Below, one piece after another: positions 36,701 to 49,211 of a stretch of 64,000 nt of DNA (positions within the stretch are counted from its first letter, which is position 1; each line of letters begins with the position of its first letter). Below the pieces are notes generated by a model. That model saw only the letters and a program-made list of their open reading frames with translations, had not been told where the DNA came from and ran no database searches. Origin of the DNA: Zychaea mexicana. Lineage: Eukaryota > Mucoromycota > Mucoromycetes > Mucorales > Lichtheimiaceae. A program made the position numbers and the translations under genes. The stretch spans positions 62,001 to 126,000 of the forward strand of contig NW_026516727.1 in NCBI RefSeq assembly GCF_025766255.1, given 5' to 3'.

Positions 36701-37255
36701 TACACTCCCTTCTTTTATTTAAAATTAATAAAAGGATCGAGGCGATGTCGACGGTGCGATGGAATGGCTTCGAAAGGCGCTGGACATGAGCAGTAGAGCA
36801 TGTGACTTTGACAGATACTTTACATCAGCCATTAAATTGGCAGAAGCGTATCTTGAACAAGCCAAACCAAAAACTGCTATTTATATGCTCGAAAGCATGC
36901 TTCCGCAGGTATCTATTACTAAAGAGCAACGCCGACTATCAAGTCATAATACTTTGCTTTAACTTCGTTAAAAAAACACAGGTACTGGCACATGGGTCTC
37001 TAAAACTACAGGCGGATCTCCACTTTGCATATTCAAAGGCACTTATTGAAGACGAACAAGTGGAAACAGCATTGCATTACCTCGATCAATCTGAACAAGG
37101 TACTCTTTGACAACATTTATGCACCTGACTAATATCTCTTACTCACTTTCACTATTTAACATCCTCTACAATCAGCATACCAAAAAATTGCCTCCCATAC
37201 CGACATTCAACAAGTAACCTGGCTTAAGTCGTTTCTAACTACTGCTGCATCATAA
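33735..37255 (+). CDS. apc5: Anaphase-promoting complex subunit 5 (APC5)
   Basis: TPR-type scaffold subunit of the APC/C ubiquitin ligase that drives mitotic exit. 684 residues in 19 exons: 33735-33878, 33969-34061, 34133-34178, 34264-34298, 34376-34613, 34702-34764, 34858-34954, 35022-35111, 35195-35270, 35364-35431, 35509-35650, 35731-35854, 35944-36044, 36110-36246, 36331-36460, 36533-36631, 36735-36908, 36982-37099, 37176-37255. Family blocks: RTRYLTPFKIVILIL at the N-terminus, ILDKTSLFGIFVRRCRLEF, and the APC5 core FYNYIRTGEYQGALTSLHRF followed by YQYALLSLGVLEAKFGHAQQ and ALDIARENHDENCLNEV. The rest is helical repeats. Length is close to fungal APC5. The exon 14 acceptor (36109) is the weakest junction. 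Confidence 0.9.
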
Positions 37256-37449
37256 TGAAAGGAAGAAGATATACATGTACAAAAGCTTATTCTAAATGAA
37301 AAAAGTTATAAGAAAAGGAAGTGGATGGAGACTAGAGTAATGATGATAATGCATTGCAACAACTAGGAAGGGAAAAAGAAAGAGAGATATTACAAATGAA
37401 AGGAATAAGAAAACTTTTCTTGTTTGTGATGATGGATGATGGGGATGGT

Positions 37450-40400
37450 CTATCGCTTGACTCGGCCGGTAAATGTGACCCTGGGTCCTTTGCTTCGACC
37501 CTTCTTCTTGATGACCTTTCCAAGTGGCATGTATGCGTATGGATCAGCCTTGTTCTTGGATTTGACATCACCGCCGGCTCGTTTGGATCGATACTCCTTG
37601 CCGATAAGTTCGTATTGCTGCTTGGCAGCGCGCTTCTTTTTCCGCTTGTTTTCACCATCGACATCCATGGCGTCATCATCATCATCTGCGTCCTTACCGC
37701 CCTTTTTGAACTTGATCTTGTTTTGCTCGTTACGAACAAATCCATCCGCACTTTTTTGTGCTTGCATGTAGAAATCTTCTTCCTCTTCATCATCATCACC
37801 ATCGCTATTGCCTGCATCTCCCGGCTCGTTGAACACCATACGACCTTCATCGTCATACTGTGCAGACTTGGCCAGGTTTTGCTTCTTCTTTTGTTGTGGT
37901 TTGGTAGAAGTAATGCGAGCCAAGGCAGAGCGATCCAAGAAATCCAATGGTGTGTCATCGGCACCTTCACGGATAAACGTGTCTGCATCTTGTTTGTGTG
38001 ATTTCTTGTTGTTGGTGGCACCGTTCTTCGAGGCAAGTGCTGCCTTGACGTTGGAAATCATCTCGTTGTCTTCATCATCGTCCGAGCCTTCCAATTCACT
38101 TTCACTGCCATACAAGACTTCTTCGTATGCGTCGTGGAAACCAGCACCGACCTTCTTGGCAGATGCACGAGCAGCATTGTCTTCTTCGTCGCTGCTTTCT
38201 TCACCACCGGCAGCAGCGGTCGCTTTCTTTCTCTTGGCACGCATGCGACGCTTTTGAATGTTGCTGATCAGCTTTTTATCTTCTTGAGGCACAGCCTCTG
38301 ATACACGGTCATATCTATTTTTTTGTCAATAGATTAGTTTCACCCTTCCTAGAATGATGACGGCAACAACTAGATGTATTTACCCGAATCGTCGGATTAG
38401 GCGCTCAAAGATGTGTCTGATCTTTGGCTTGAAGTGGTTGCGCGTTTGATGGCTGCACTTAAGCAGGCTGTCCACAATATTTACAAGTTCAGGGCCTACC
38501 AAGCTGTCATCCAGCACGACAATGCACACCTTGGCATAACCCAAAGCGGCACGCACAATTTCACGGTTGTTGGCAGCAACAAAGACGTTGATCGTCTGCA
38601 TCAATTCCAAAGCCAAATCAGGGGAGATTTCATCTGTGTAAACCACAGAGTTTAGAGGCGACAATTCAAGTTTGGCACAGATAAAAGCAGATTATTTGTT
38701 CCTTACCCTTAAATTCGAAAAAGATACGTGACATGGCGGTAATTGTAGCAGCAATCATGTGCGCGGTTGTACCCGCCAAACCAGCAGTGACCATGGTAAA
38801 ATACTCGCCAATAGAGGCAGGAGCTGAATAATAATTTAGTTAATTTCAAAGATATTCCATCTTCTTCAATTATAACTTTTCTGACTCAACTTACCATCAG
38901 GAACAGCTTCGTCCAAACCTTCCAGTTTGCTGTTTTTGACAACACCACCCTGCTTCATCTTTTCGCCCATCTCGACGAGTAAACTGAAAGCAACATTACG
39001 AGTCTTTTCGTTGCTGTCCTTGGAGCTAATGACAGTTTCTGACAAGATAGCAGGGATAAAGTGCAAGTCGCTGGATGGGAGAATTTGAACGATAGCAAGC
39101 AATGCCTTGATACGGTCTTTGCGAGCCGAGACGGTACATGATGCTGTAGCTTCCAAAACCTTGGCCTGTAATTCGTCAATATGGTTCAAGGCAACTTGAC
39201 GGCCATTTGGCGAGTCGATCAAATGCTTGAGGATCTTGTAGCCCTTCTTTTGCAAAGGAGGCTCGTTTTCTTTGGCAAGCAAGGAAGTGACAGTGCCATT
39301 GTACAGCAATTCTACGGATTCAGCATCCAAATAAGGAATCATGACCACAGCAAGGTCCAACATGGTGTGAGACATGGGTGGAGGCATTGAAGGGTCGTTT
39401 GCAGGAGCAGCGGAAGCGCCGGATTCCAATGCTTGCGACAAGAGACCCAAGACCTTTTTGAAAGTCGAGTTAACGTCTTGAGGGGTAGCGATGCTCAAGT
39501 AGCTCTTGACGACTTCAGCCAAGAAACCACGGAACGCGGAGGCAATCTGACTGTAGACGTTGAAGAATACAGCCAAGTAGTTGACAGAGAACTTGCTCAT
39601 GTGCTTCAAATTCTCGTTGGCTTGGGTCTTGCTTACGCCATAGGCCTTTTGCAAATCTTCGTCACTAGCAGCCGAACGAACGAGAGCTTGGTTCTTTTCG
39701 ACCAAAAACTGCAGCGATTGGGCAACGGTGGGTCGCAACTCGGGTTGAGAGTAAAGCAACGAGCTAAATCGTTCGGCGATGCTGTCGTTGAATGCCTCAC
39801 ACAAATCCTTGGGAAGGTCGCAAAAGCCGGGCGCAAGACTCCAAATCTGGTTGACAAGTGTCTCGTAAACCTTAGCCTGCAACGCCATTTCGCGACCTGT
39901 AGCCAACTGTCCCTTTTCAGCCAAACGATCGCCAAGAGGAATCAACACATTGACAAAGTACGACAGGTTGGTGTTGGTAATGTATGTCTTGAGGAGAGGC
40001 AACAAAAAGGCACGGCCGACACCTTCGCCTTCAAGGTTGAGGGGTAGAATCGATAAAAAGTTCTCGGGGCCCATGGTTGCAATAGCAGCACCCAAAGTCT
40101 TGTCCAACTGTTCCTTGTACGATTCAGCTGGTGCCAAACGCAGCTCACCCAAAAGTGCGACACATCCATTCATCAAGGGGGAAGAAGCAAAGTGCAGACG
40201 CTTGAACAAGGCTTGCTGCACGCTCATCACTTGAACCCAAGCAGGTTGGAAATGTACACCCAAACCGCTTTCGACGACAGATACGATTTGCGTCACGCCA
40301 TTCTCAACGCCTTGGCTTGCTTGAGCAACCATATCGTCCGTAACACAGTAATCGAGCAGTGCGATAAGACAGTTGACGATGGATTTGTAGCTGCGGGACT

Positions 40401-41911
40401 CTTGTTGGAAATCATTGAAAATGACGGTAAAAACAGTAGCGATATCGGCACCACATTGACCTGCGTTGATCCTAAAACCAAAGAACGGACAAACACATGT
40501 CAACTCCATCTACTCTTTTTTTTCCTCTCTTTCCAACTGATGCACGTTGCGGAAATGACACTTACTTTGCATAGGCGGGGTATGCCTTGCTGATAATCAT
40601 GAGCCAAGTTGGCAGCAATCGATCATCGACAGCTGCAGGTTTCATATCACAGATCGACTATGGAAGACACATTGAAATGTCAGTTTTAAAGCTCGCGTAC
40701 CCTATGTAACAGTAAACAACATCACACGTACCCGTAACAATGCAGCAAACTTGGGCTCATCGATATCAGTTTCCTGGGCATCAAAAAGAGTTTCAAAAAC
40801 TTCAAAGGTTGCCTTGGTGAGGAAGATGTTATTGAACTTTGGGAGCTGGAGCAACGATTGGCACAACACCGAGAATTGATTGGGTGGCCAATAGGGAACA
40901 ATCGATTGCAAAAGAGCCAAAATCTGTTGAGTGGCATGCTGATCATTCTTTGTCGTTTCCTGCAAAACGCGCAATATGAATTCGGCTGTGCCGTTGGCTG
41001 CGGGGTGGACAGTGCAGGGTGGTGGTGAACGAGACAAAATGTTTCGAACGGCGTCTTGAGCAGCTTTGCGAGCCTGTTGTACGGTTCCCTCTTCTCGTTT
41101 AGTATTTCCAGCTGCGTTTTCTTTTCTTCCTGACAAACATTGTTTACCTTGGGCGATGCATTGGCACTGAGGATCAACAGCATTTGATATGCCTTCTTTG
41201 CCATGGGCATACCCCAAACTGAAGCATCCTGGTTGGCCAAGAGTTCTTGCATACAGCCAATGATTGAACGAACGACCGGTTGCTGCTCCTTATTCATTTC
41301 ATAGACACCCTCCAAGATTGGCATAACATCGTTGAACTTGGATCGAACTACAGATTGGGGCAAACTATAGACAAACAGATCCATGTTTAGCGCGCTCCCT
41401 CTCTGGACCATAACTCCTACTCCTTTCAAAGTCATTAGCGCACTTACTCTGGGAATACAACATCCAGCAAGTAAACCAGTGCACCCGCCACTTCACCTTC
41501 GGCTCCTGTGGCTTGCAATGTTGTCATCTGCATATACGATCGATACGGAGTAACACACAAAGAATTAATTTTTCTCGGTTCACTGGTTGACGTGCATAAC
41601 AGAACTTACAATAGCACCAAAATAGGCCACCGGGGAGAGTGCACCATTTTGTTCACGGATCGTCTATTATTGAATCATCAATATATAGTTCTAAATCGTA
41701 CAAGAGAATTCATATTGTGTCCAAGCAAACCTCTTCAATGGCAATCAAAGTCCGTGCATACTGCAAATGTACACAATAAAGTAAGTTTCCAAACGCTTGA
41801 CGAAGTTGAAAGAGCTCCCAATTGCTCGCACATTATGACAAAACTTACAAGCTTCTGGTTCTCCAATTTGGAGTTGACCTGCTTCCTGATTTTCTCAAAC
41901 TTGGCCTCCAT
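37450..41911 (-). CDS. rrp12: Ribosomal RNA processing protein RRP12
   Basis: HEAT-repeat factor needed for pre-rRNA maturation and export of both ribosomal subunits; nucleolar/nuclear with exportin and Ran as partners. 1228 residues in 11 minus-strand exons: 41911-41849, 41760-41731, 41663-41610, 41527-41448, 41364-41148, 41073-40732, 40657-40566, 40471-38895, 38823-38707, 38633-38384, 38314-37450. Family blocks: REQNGALSPVAYFGAIMTTL, LPQSVVRSKFNDV, ARKAAQDAVRNIL, SICDMKPAAVDDRLLPTW, SPLMNGCVALLGELRL, FERLIRRFGYDRVSEAVP then QEDKKLISNIQKRRMRAKRK. The C-terminal ~280 residues are alternately acidic and basic and end in a Lys/Arg-rich nuclear/nucleolar-type tail. The intron at 41147-41074 contains a classical ACTAAAC-like branch point. 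The gene converges with apc5 (194 bp apart). Confidence 0.95.
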
Positions 41912-43014
41912 GGAGAGAGAAAAAAAAGTGCAAGTTGGAATGTAGTAGATCAGAGAGATCGAGGCACCAAAACGAGCAAAAAGAAAAAAAATTGGGCGGA
42001 GACAGCAGTTGGCTTAGCAGTCTCATGCTAAAAAAAATTCATGCTACTTGTCAGACAATGGGGTCGGATATTCTCATCGCCCAATAAGTGCATGAGCCCA
42101 TTTTGGTTGATCTTAAAGGTTGCGCACCTTGACTATCTAGATCAAATATTCCCACACGTATGAGCTAAAAGCCATACATTGAGCTTGTCGTGGACCATGC
42201 TAATAAACTTCGATCGTATCAAAAGACTATAATTGAAACCACACTCCGCACCTGCCAACCAGATCATCAAAAAGCGGTAGTAAACGGTAAGTACAGTTAC
42301 AATTTACACAAACTGTCTCCACTTTTCGTTTATTAACATTTTAAAACTCTTTTTCAACATCACACTGATATAATCGCGCACATCTTTGCGTCTTACTACT
42401 GTATGCATTAATGTACGGTAGCGTCATCAACTTAATAGTGTTTCCGTGTGCTTGACAGAAGTACCTGCCTATTATCAAGAACTGGGTTCCGCTGCTATAT
42501 GAAACGACTAACCCAGTCTATCATAATGGAAAAGAAAATTGGCCATAGTCTCGTTCAGTGATCTAGCACGAACATAAAAAAGTGTACTCTATGGTGCTCT
42601 AATATACATACTGTATGCACAGTAAGGGATGTAAAGACGCAACATTATTATGATATATATAATAAATTCCCATAGCTGCCGCCATCTCATATAACAGCAA
42701 CAGGAACAATGACGACCACAGAATTGCTCTTATGAAACGTCACGAAAGGAGCACGGGCAGATGCATACACGAATAATATACCGCGACGTTTGCTAGTATA
42801 GTACAGCTATATGTTAATTTAGCTTCTTGAATGCTGTGTATGAGAAAAAAAGAAGTGGAAATCCTCACTCTGCTTTACAATCACGCAAATGGCGACGAAA
42901 AGAGCACAATTCCTGGCGTCAGATGTCGTACTATCACTTTTAGCGCGCGTGTCACCTTTATTTTTTCATCTCTTTCTCATACATATATTATTACAAGAAG
43001 ACGAGCAGCACAAC
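41912..43014. other. Gene-poor region upstream of RRP12, with a coding-like patch at 42172-42502
   Basis: It contains the RRP12 promoter. On the plus strand a patch reads from about 42172 (PYIELVVDHANKLRSYQK..., helical and codon-biased) to a good GTAAGT donor at 42287, then from a TTGACAG acceptor at 42458 in phase to a TGA at 42500-42502. No upstream exon or start was found, so it looks like the last two exons of a lost gene. Family not recognised. Confidence 0.4.
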
Positions 43015-44050
43015 ATGTCCGAAAAAGCAACTTTGGCCGGCGAATGCTTCTGGTAACAATATGGCTTCGACTTGCTACTACTACCTGTACTCCTGATGAT
43101 GCGCACAGTGGTCACTACTGTATTCACTATGTAACAAAAGAGGGTCGTCGTTTTGTCACTGATCTCATTAGGGGAATCGAGCACGTATTTTGAAAGGAAT
43201 ATGAAAAGAACCATATCAAAAAGAAAGCCGGGTACACTGGTGGAAATACTGACTCTCCGGATTATAAGCTGGTACGCTGTTGTACGCTATGTGACATTGA
43301 CATCATCGGCAACATGAAGTCGAACAAAAACAAGAACTATGTAAAATCATGCACTGGATCTCGTTGACAGGTTTGCACAGGAACCACCAATCATGCTGAA
43401 GCTCTCGAGATTGCTTTCGATCTTTCAAAAAGTTCTTTCGAGACATTGATTGAATTCTTTTACAAAGTACACGGTACCACATGTGTTCAGCTTTTACAAT
43501 ATTAATTTTCCCATCACCGTCTTTCTCCTAATAACTTTATACACCTTCCTCATAAGAAAGATCCCACATCAGTAAACGCACAAGTGATAAGGAAGAACTA
43601 TATGATGATGGTGGTGCTCATGTCCTCCGATATGCGCTTTTATCTGTTGCGGCTTATATAGTAATAAAACATGCTAACAAATATGCCATTGATAATAAAC
43701 TACGGTACAATTAGGACGAAATGTCGACAGACAATATCGAACTGTTATTTTCTATCATTCTTTGGAGCAAATAGCCATTGCTGAAATGGTCACACAGTAA
43801 ATCCAAGAAGAACGCTAATAAAAACAAGAAAATCGTAACCAAATTAATTCCTGCTGGCGAACTCTTTGGTGCTGAGCAATATCCCCAGGTAAATGGGAAG
43901 GAACTCATACTGTTTTCCTGCTGATCATAGAGTGAGCTCAGCGTTTATAGTATGTTGCTTACCGTGCCTACTATCTTCTCTATTTTTCCCTACTTTACCT
44001 ATTGGTACTATGAATAGCTCTACATAGAAAAGAATCCTGGCGGATATGTG
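43015..44050 (+). pseudogene. msrA: Decayed peptide-methionine (S)-S-oxide reductase (MsrA) gene
   Basis: MsrA reduces methionine-S-sulfoxide in proteins. Exon pieces in order: 43015-43052 (MSEKATLAGECFW), 43172-43271 (GIEHVF...AGYTGGNTDSPDYKL), 43371-43473 (VCTGTTNHAEALEIAFD...EFFYKVH), 43561-43583 (DPTSVNAQ), 43715-43888 (RNVDRQYRTVIFYHSLEQ...KKIVTKLIPAGELFGAEQYPQ), 44018-44050 (LYIEKNPGGYV). The catalytic motif GCFW is changed to ECFW but keeps Cys, and VCTG, GYTGG, HDPT and NPGGY are present. Breaks: an in-frame TGA at 43191-43193, a phase mismatch at the 43584 donor (as if one G were lost) and an extra base near 43798 making TAA. Further in-phase exon-like pieces (44327-44362, 44548-44574, 44685-44726) could be a later 3' part. 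Pseudogene rather than error is inferred. Confidence 0.75.
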
Positions 44051-46072
44051 GTAAGTGATGTCATATAGTACTTACATCGATTAGAACATATGGTTTTAAC
44101 AAAAGGATGTTGGTTTACTATATACTCTAATTCATTTCTCTCAATATAGTGCACTATCTTCATTGGTAGTAGCAGCTTCCGATTATACAGCTTTTCCGTG
44201 TACGAACTACTACTGTAGCAGGAAAGCACCATCAAAACAAATGACATTACAATACTAAACATCCTTTACATTACTGTTCTATTATTCTCTCCATTAAATA
44301 CTGCTTGTGCTGAAATATAAAGTCAGTACTATGATAGTATCATTGACAGCAATTATCAGACCGTAAGTTGAAGCCTGACATATATGATTGTCAGTTGCTA
44401 TCATGTCTTTATAAAAAGCACATGTGCGTTTGCCTTATAACCTCAGCTTTATTCTCTTTTAACTTCTTCAAAAAGCAATTATACACTCAAACGTGCTTCA
44501 AAATGCCTTTTTTTAACATGTTTGCTTTCTTCGTTATTGAAGAATAGAAGAATAATTATGTTTGTGAAGAACAAGTATGAGCAAACAATTTCTGTACGTG
44601 TATATACATATATTATACTCGTCTACCTTTCAATGGAAAGATGCCACCTCTTTTGCCTTCTTTCTACACAAATCAAATAGGGAGTACTCTAATTATAGTA
44701 GTGACAATTATTGTTATAACTACTAGTGCAATTGATTATGTCCCACAGAAGGTCGGTCAAGTATTGTATGAATGAATGTGTGCACATGTCATATCCAAAA
44801 ACAATATGTGTTTAGACAGCAGCAATAACTTTATAAAATAATTATGTACAGTAGTAGTATTATCAGGTTTACAGACATGTCTCCCTTATTTTGCCTTTAG
44901 CACTCGCTTAGTGTACTTGTTGCGCGCGAAACGAAAGAAACAGAAGATAGGTTAATACAAACAACAAGGGGTAAAATGCTAACCATTTCCTCTGTGTTTG
45001 TTGCCTTCCTCTCTCTCACGAGCACCCTGACTTTTACAGTGTATGTATAGACCAGACTCCAGACCACCGTGTAGTACGTAATACGCATGCTTTCCGCGTG
45101 TTACAGTATGCACAGATAGGATTACTTTACTGCTAGTACTACATCCATGATTATCGCACAGGACAACTCATGTCGCATAAAACCTCCTTCTTTTTCATTG
45201 TGTGGAAGTACATGTCTTCCATAGGAGCAGATAAGAGTGTACACAACCCGCACACAATATGCTTGGTAGTTGGTTTCTTTAAAGGAGCAAAACGAAAACC
45301 ATAAAGAAAAAAAAATAGCTTAAATGCTATGGTGGAAAGGGGTTGGTGGTGAGTGTAGAACGGAATAATACTAAAGCTTATGCATGTATACTGTAGTCTT
45401 GGAAAGCCGAAATGAGTTGACGGAGGTGGGGAGGGGGAACGCATAGTGGTAGGCCTATCGATCGCGCCCTTTCCAATTCATTATACTTGTCAATCAGGTT
45501 CTTCGCATATAATAAGGAACAACAAAAAAAATTAGATAGGGATGATGATCCCAAAATCTAGGTACCAAAAGAATAAAAAAGTTTATTCCTATACGTCTTA
45601 TCGCTTATTCCTCAAACCTTCCCCCCCAACCTCCCCAAACAATTTTTTTCCATAATGTGCTCCTGCCCGTCGTCTTGTTGCTTGCCTAACTAACATTTTC
45701 CCATCGTTATTTCTCTCCCGAACGGAATACATAGAATCTCAGACGAGCTTGACGCTCACTAAAATAGAAATATTTGCTCAAAACAGATGATAGAATAGCT
45801 GCTATGTTGATGACGGGCGGGGAATGGCAAAACAACGACGACACGTACGTAGTACCACGGTGCGGGGAATGCATGAAAGTGTATATATCATACCTCGTTC
45901 GTTCTTTTGGGGCTCTGTGTGTGAAAGAATAGTCATGGAGATCAGGCCATCATTGGTGGTACAAGAAAAAACTCACCCCGCACTACATTGCGAGACGCTT
46001 TAGCAGATGGAGTAAAGATACGCGCACTATTTCTATTCACCTCCCCAAAACCCCCCTGTTGCGTAATCAGTC
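44051..46072. other. Gene-poor region upstream of the M49-like peptidase
   Basis: About 2 kb. Apart from short exon-like pieces downstream of the MsrA relic (to about 44726), no gene is recognised. The sequence is AT-rich with a C-rich tract at about 46040-46058 immediately before the peptidase start. Confidence 0.5.
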
Positions 46073-48224
46073 ATGTCAGTTGCTACTCGATCGATTCCAA
46101 ACCGTATTGCACGCTTTGCTGCATATGAATGCACTGCCGATTTATCTCACCTGAGCACCCATGAGCGTGCCGCTATCCCTAAACTTGTCAAGGCCGCCAA
46201 GCTGTTTGATCAGATCTACTTGCGTCAGGCTTGGTCTGGTAACGAAGCACTTCAGGAAAAGCTCAAGGAGAAAGGCGATCGCGACTTGTGTCTGTTATTC
46301 GATATGTACAAAGGACCTTGGGTAAAGTATTAGATTTTCCGTATCTCTCATATGTAGCAGCAGCAGTATGCTTATTGATGACTACATATCACACGCACTC
46401 GCGTTGTTACTCCCTTTCTCCCCCCACACACACCTCCTTTACATCCCCAACTTCATTGAAAGGCGAGCGAGGATGAAAATGTACCGTTTATTGAAGGCGT
46501 ACCCAAGCGTCCGGAGGGAGGAAACTTCTACCCTGAAGATATGAAGAAGGAGGAATTTGAGGAGTGGGTTAAAACGTTGTCGTCTCCCGAAGAACAACGA
46601 CACGCCAAAGGCTTATACACCACTATACGGCGCAACAACGATGGTATTTTAGGATACGTTCCTTACAACCAGGAGTACAAGGATTTGCTTGAGCCAGCAG
46701 CAAAGCTGATGCATGAAGCAGCGGACGACTTGGCTCAATTGGCTCCCTTGGAGGAAAAGGGCACCAACATTCAAACGTTCCTTCGTTCGCGTGCTGATGC
46801 CCTGTCATCCAATGATTATCTGCCTTCTGAGTTGGACTGGCTTTCGTTGAGTAAGAGCAACAAACTGGAGATCACTGCTGGTCCTTATGAGGTCTACACC
46901 GATGCCATTTTTGGTTACAAGAGTGCTTATGAGTTTTATGTGCATGTGCGCGACGAGGCCTCGTCGCGTCTTTTGGAGGCGTTCAGTGATCTTCAGTTTG
47001 TGGAGGATCATTTGCCTATTCCCGACAAGTACAAGAACGACAAGCTGATCCCAGCACCTATTGTTGTGGTCAACCAGCTCTTCTCTGGCGGTGATGTAGC
47101 AGTAAGTGTTTACCAAAACGTGGGCTATTATAGTCTATGAAGTGTATAATGTTATGGAATGTATTATGCGTGGTACTAGGTCCCCATGACAGCAGCATAC
47201 AATCTTCCCAATGATGAAGAGGCAGTAAAGAAAGGTGGCAGCAAGCTTGTGCTTATAAAAAACGTGCAAGAAGGCAAATTCAAGCATGTCATGGCACCTA
47301 TTGCCGAGCAAGTGCTTGCAAAGGATCAGCTCCAGTACCTCTCTGCTGACGCTTTCACCACTCATATCCTGCTCCATGAAGTGTGCCATTCAAACGGTCC
47401 ACACCACACTTTGGGAGGCGACACTGTCCGATCCAAACTTCAAGAACATCACTCTGCTTTGGAAGAGGCCAAAGCTGGTAAAGTTTCTATAGGAATGGTT
47501 GGATCAACCTCTTATGAGAGGACGTAAGGTTTTACTGACTAGAAATTTCTACCACCATCGCAATCATGCACAGATATCGCTGCCTTGTTCGCTGCACATT
47601 TGATGGTCGAAAAGGGTAAAATTGAAAATGTAACAAGCCGACAGTTCTGGGCGACGTTTTTGGCTGCAGCCTTCCGAAGCATTCGATTCGGTATCCAAGA
47701 AGCACACGGCCTTGGACAGGTAAACGATGAACTGCTTTTTCCTTTAAATGCTTGTGATGTTTGATTTTGACGATTGGTTTGTTTTGGATAATAGGCGTGC
47801 CAATTGAACTACTTGTTGGAGAAGGGTGGCGCTACTTGCGATCCTGCAACCAACCTTTTCAGTGTCGACTTTGACAAGATCGAGCAAGCTGTTGCTGACT
47901 TGACCCATGACATCATGGTCCTGCAAGGTAAAAGCCAAATGATTCAAACGTATGCTTTCGACTACTAACGTATAGAACTTGTCATCATTTTCAGGTGATG
48001 GTGATAAGAAGGCTGTGGATGACTTTGTCGAGAAGTACAGCAAGCTTGGTCACGAGACCAAGAAAGCGCTGGATCGCATTGAAGAAGCTGGTAAATAATG
48101 ACTTTATCGATGGATAACCAACACACGAACGTGCAATAACTCATATTTTGGGATCTCTTTTACATGTGAAATAGGCATTCCCGTGGATATCAGACCCATC
48201 TATCCCATTGCTGAGGAACAATAA
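46073..48224 (+). CDS. M49-like (dipeptidyl-peptidase III related) zinc metallopeptidase
   Basis: Predicted cytosolic zinc hydrolase related to dipeptidyl peptidase III and to the peptidase half of plant Nudix hydrolase 3. Seven exons: 46073-46321, 46463-47101, 47180-47477, 47574-47719, 47795-47927, 47995-48090, 48175-48224; 536 residues. The metal site reads LLHEVCHSNGPH (His362, Glu363, His366) and the second motif LEEAKAD (Glu391, Glu392, Asp396), matching the EExxAD element that supplies the third ligand in M49. The site is a canonical five-residue HEXXH, not the six-residue HEXXGH of true DPP III, so substrate range may differ. No signal peptide. Length is that of the short M49-like branch, below DPP III (about 700). 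The next gene starts only 67 bp after the stop. Confidence 0.88.
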
Positions 48225-48291
48225 AGTCAAACCGAAAATTTGATTACTCTATTTTGCGCTTCTTTTTCTTTTAATTTTAAACTACCGTGTT

Positions 48292-49211
48292 ATGCAACCT
48301 CAATCCGATGATTCACGATCGGATGATCCAAATAATAATAACGGCATGATAACTGCCCTTAGCCCATTAGAGCAACAGGCTCCTCATACGAATGAACCTG
48401 ACAATGAATCAACAACAACAAAAATCGACGCACATGCATTCACAGCCGACATGTTCAAGCCTACAGCGTCTCATTTATTTTTGAAACGTAAACGAGCTTC
48501 GCATGCTTATATACCCGAGTCAGCGTAAGCAGAGGCATATAAAAAAGCGATATATTAAAAGATCAGCTAGCTAACGAAATAATATGCTAGTGAACGTGTC
48601 AAAAGATTGTATCCAGAGCTGCAGGCAGATCAGGACTTTCTTCACCAAATGCTGGATATCTGGACAAACAAATTGCACCAACTTCAGGTAAGAAGGGGAA
48701 ATTACAACAAAGAGCTTTATTTAACTAAGAAACATGATATCAATAGACGGACCAACTGATACTGGAAAGGATGGCTGGCATACCGGAATCACAACTACAA
48801 GGAGTCAGCCCGCTTGGTGGCTCATTCAACTATACCCAACAACAACGCACGCGAGCCTTGGCAAATGGCAAAAAAACCAGGCAGCCATGTTTACGACGAC
48901 GCCGAGAACAACTACAAAAACATCATTACAATCACCGTGAGCCCGTAAACGGGAATGACGAAGCCGGCGATGTTGGTATACATGACGGAGAGCAGCAAGA
49001 GCGTAAAGAAGATGATGATGCGGATATTGGCGGTGGTGATGCTGCCAAAGATGGCGGTAGTGATGAGGACGAAAACGATCGACACATTTGGGACGCAAGA
49101 GCAATGTTAAGCGACGATAGTGACAACGAGAATGGAGCGGATGAAGATGAGGAAGCTGCACGTCGTGCACTGACATTCATGCTGGCCGAGTTCGGGGATG
49201 AACTTGAGTAA
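48292..49211 (+). CDS. Uncharacterised acidic/charged protein
   Basis: Three exons, 48292-48524, 48591-48687 and 48747-49211, give 264 residues. The N-terminal ~50 residues are disordered (Asn/Gln/Ser/Thr). A more ordered middle region (FKPTASHLFLKRKR, then ERVKRLYPELQADQDFLHQMLD and TDQLILERMAGIPESQLQG) is predicted helical. The last ~100 residues are strongly acidic (Asp/Glu/Gly) and end in a helical segment (ARRALTFMLAEFGDELE). No family is recognised; the charge pattern would suit a nuclear protein-protein interaction partner, but that is speculation. The start is the first ATG after the peptidase stop. Confidence 0.75.

Noticed and set aside
41074..41147. Coding use of the short interval 41130-41147 as an 18-nt intron in RRP12
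   Set aside because: Eighteen nucleotides is too short; the 74-nt intron 41147-41074 has a branch point and restores the ARKAAQDAVRNIL block.
43658..43770. Continuous reading of 43570-43888 as one exon with TAG stops
   Set aside because: Alignment to the MsrA pattern shows a different frame (VDRQYRTVIFYHSLEQ) is the ancestral one in 43715-43797.
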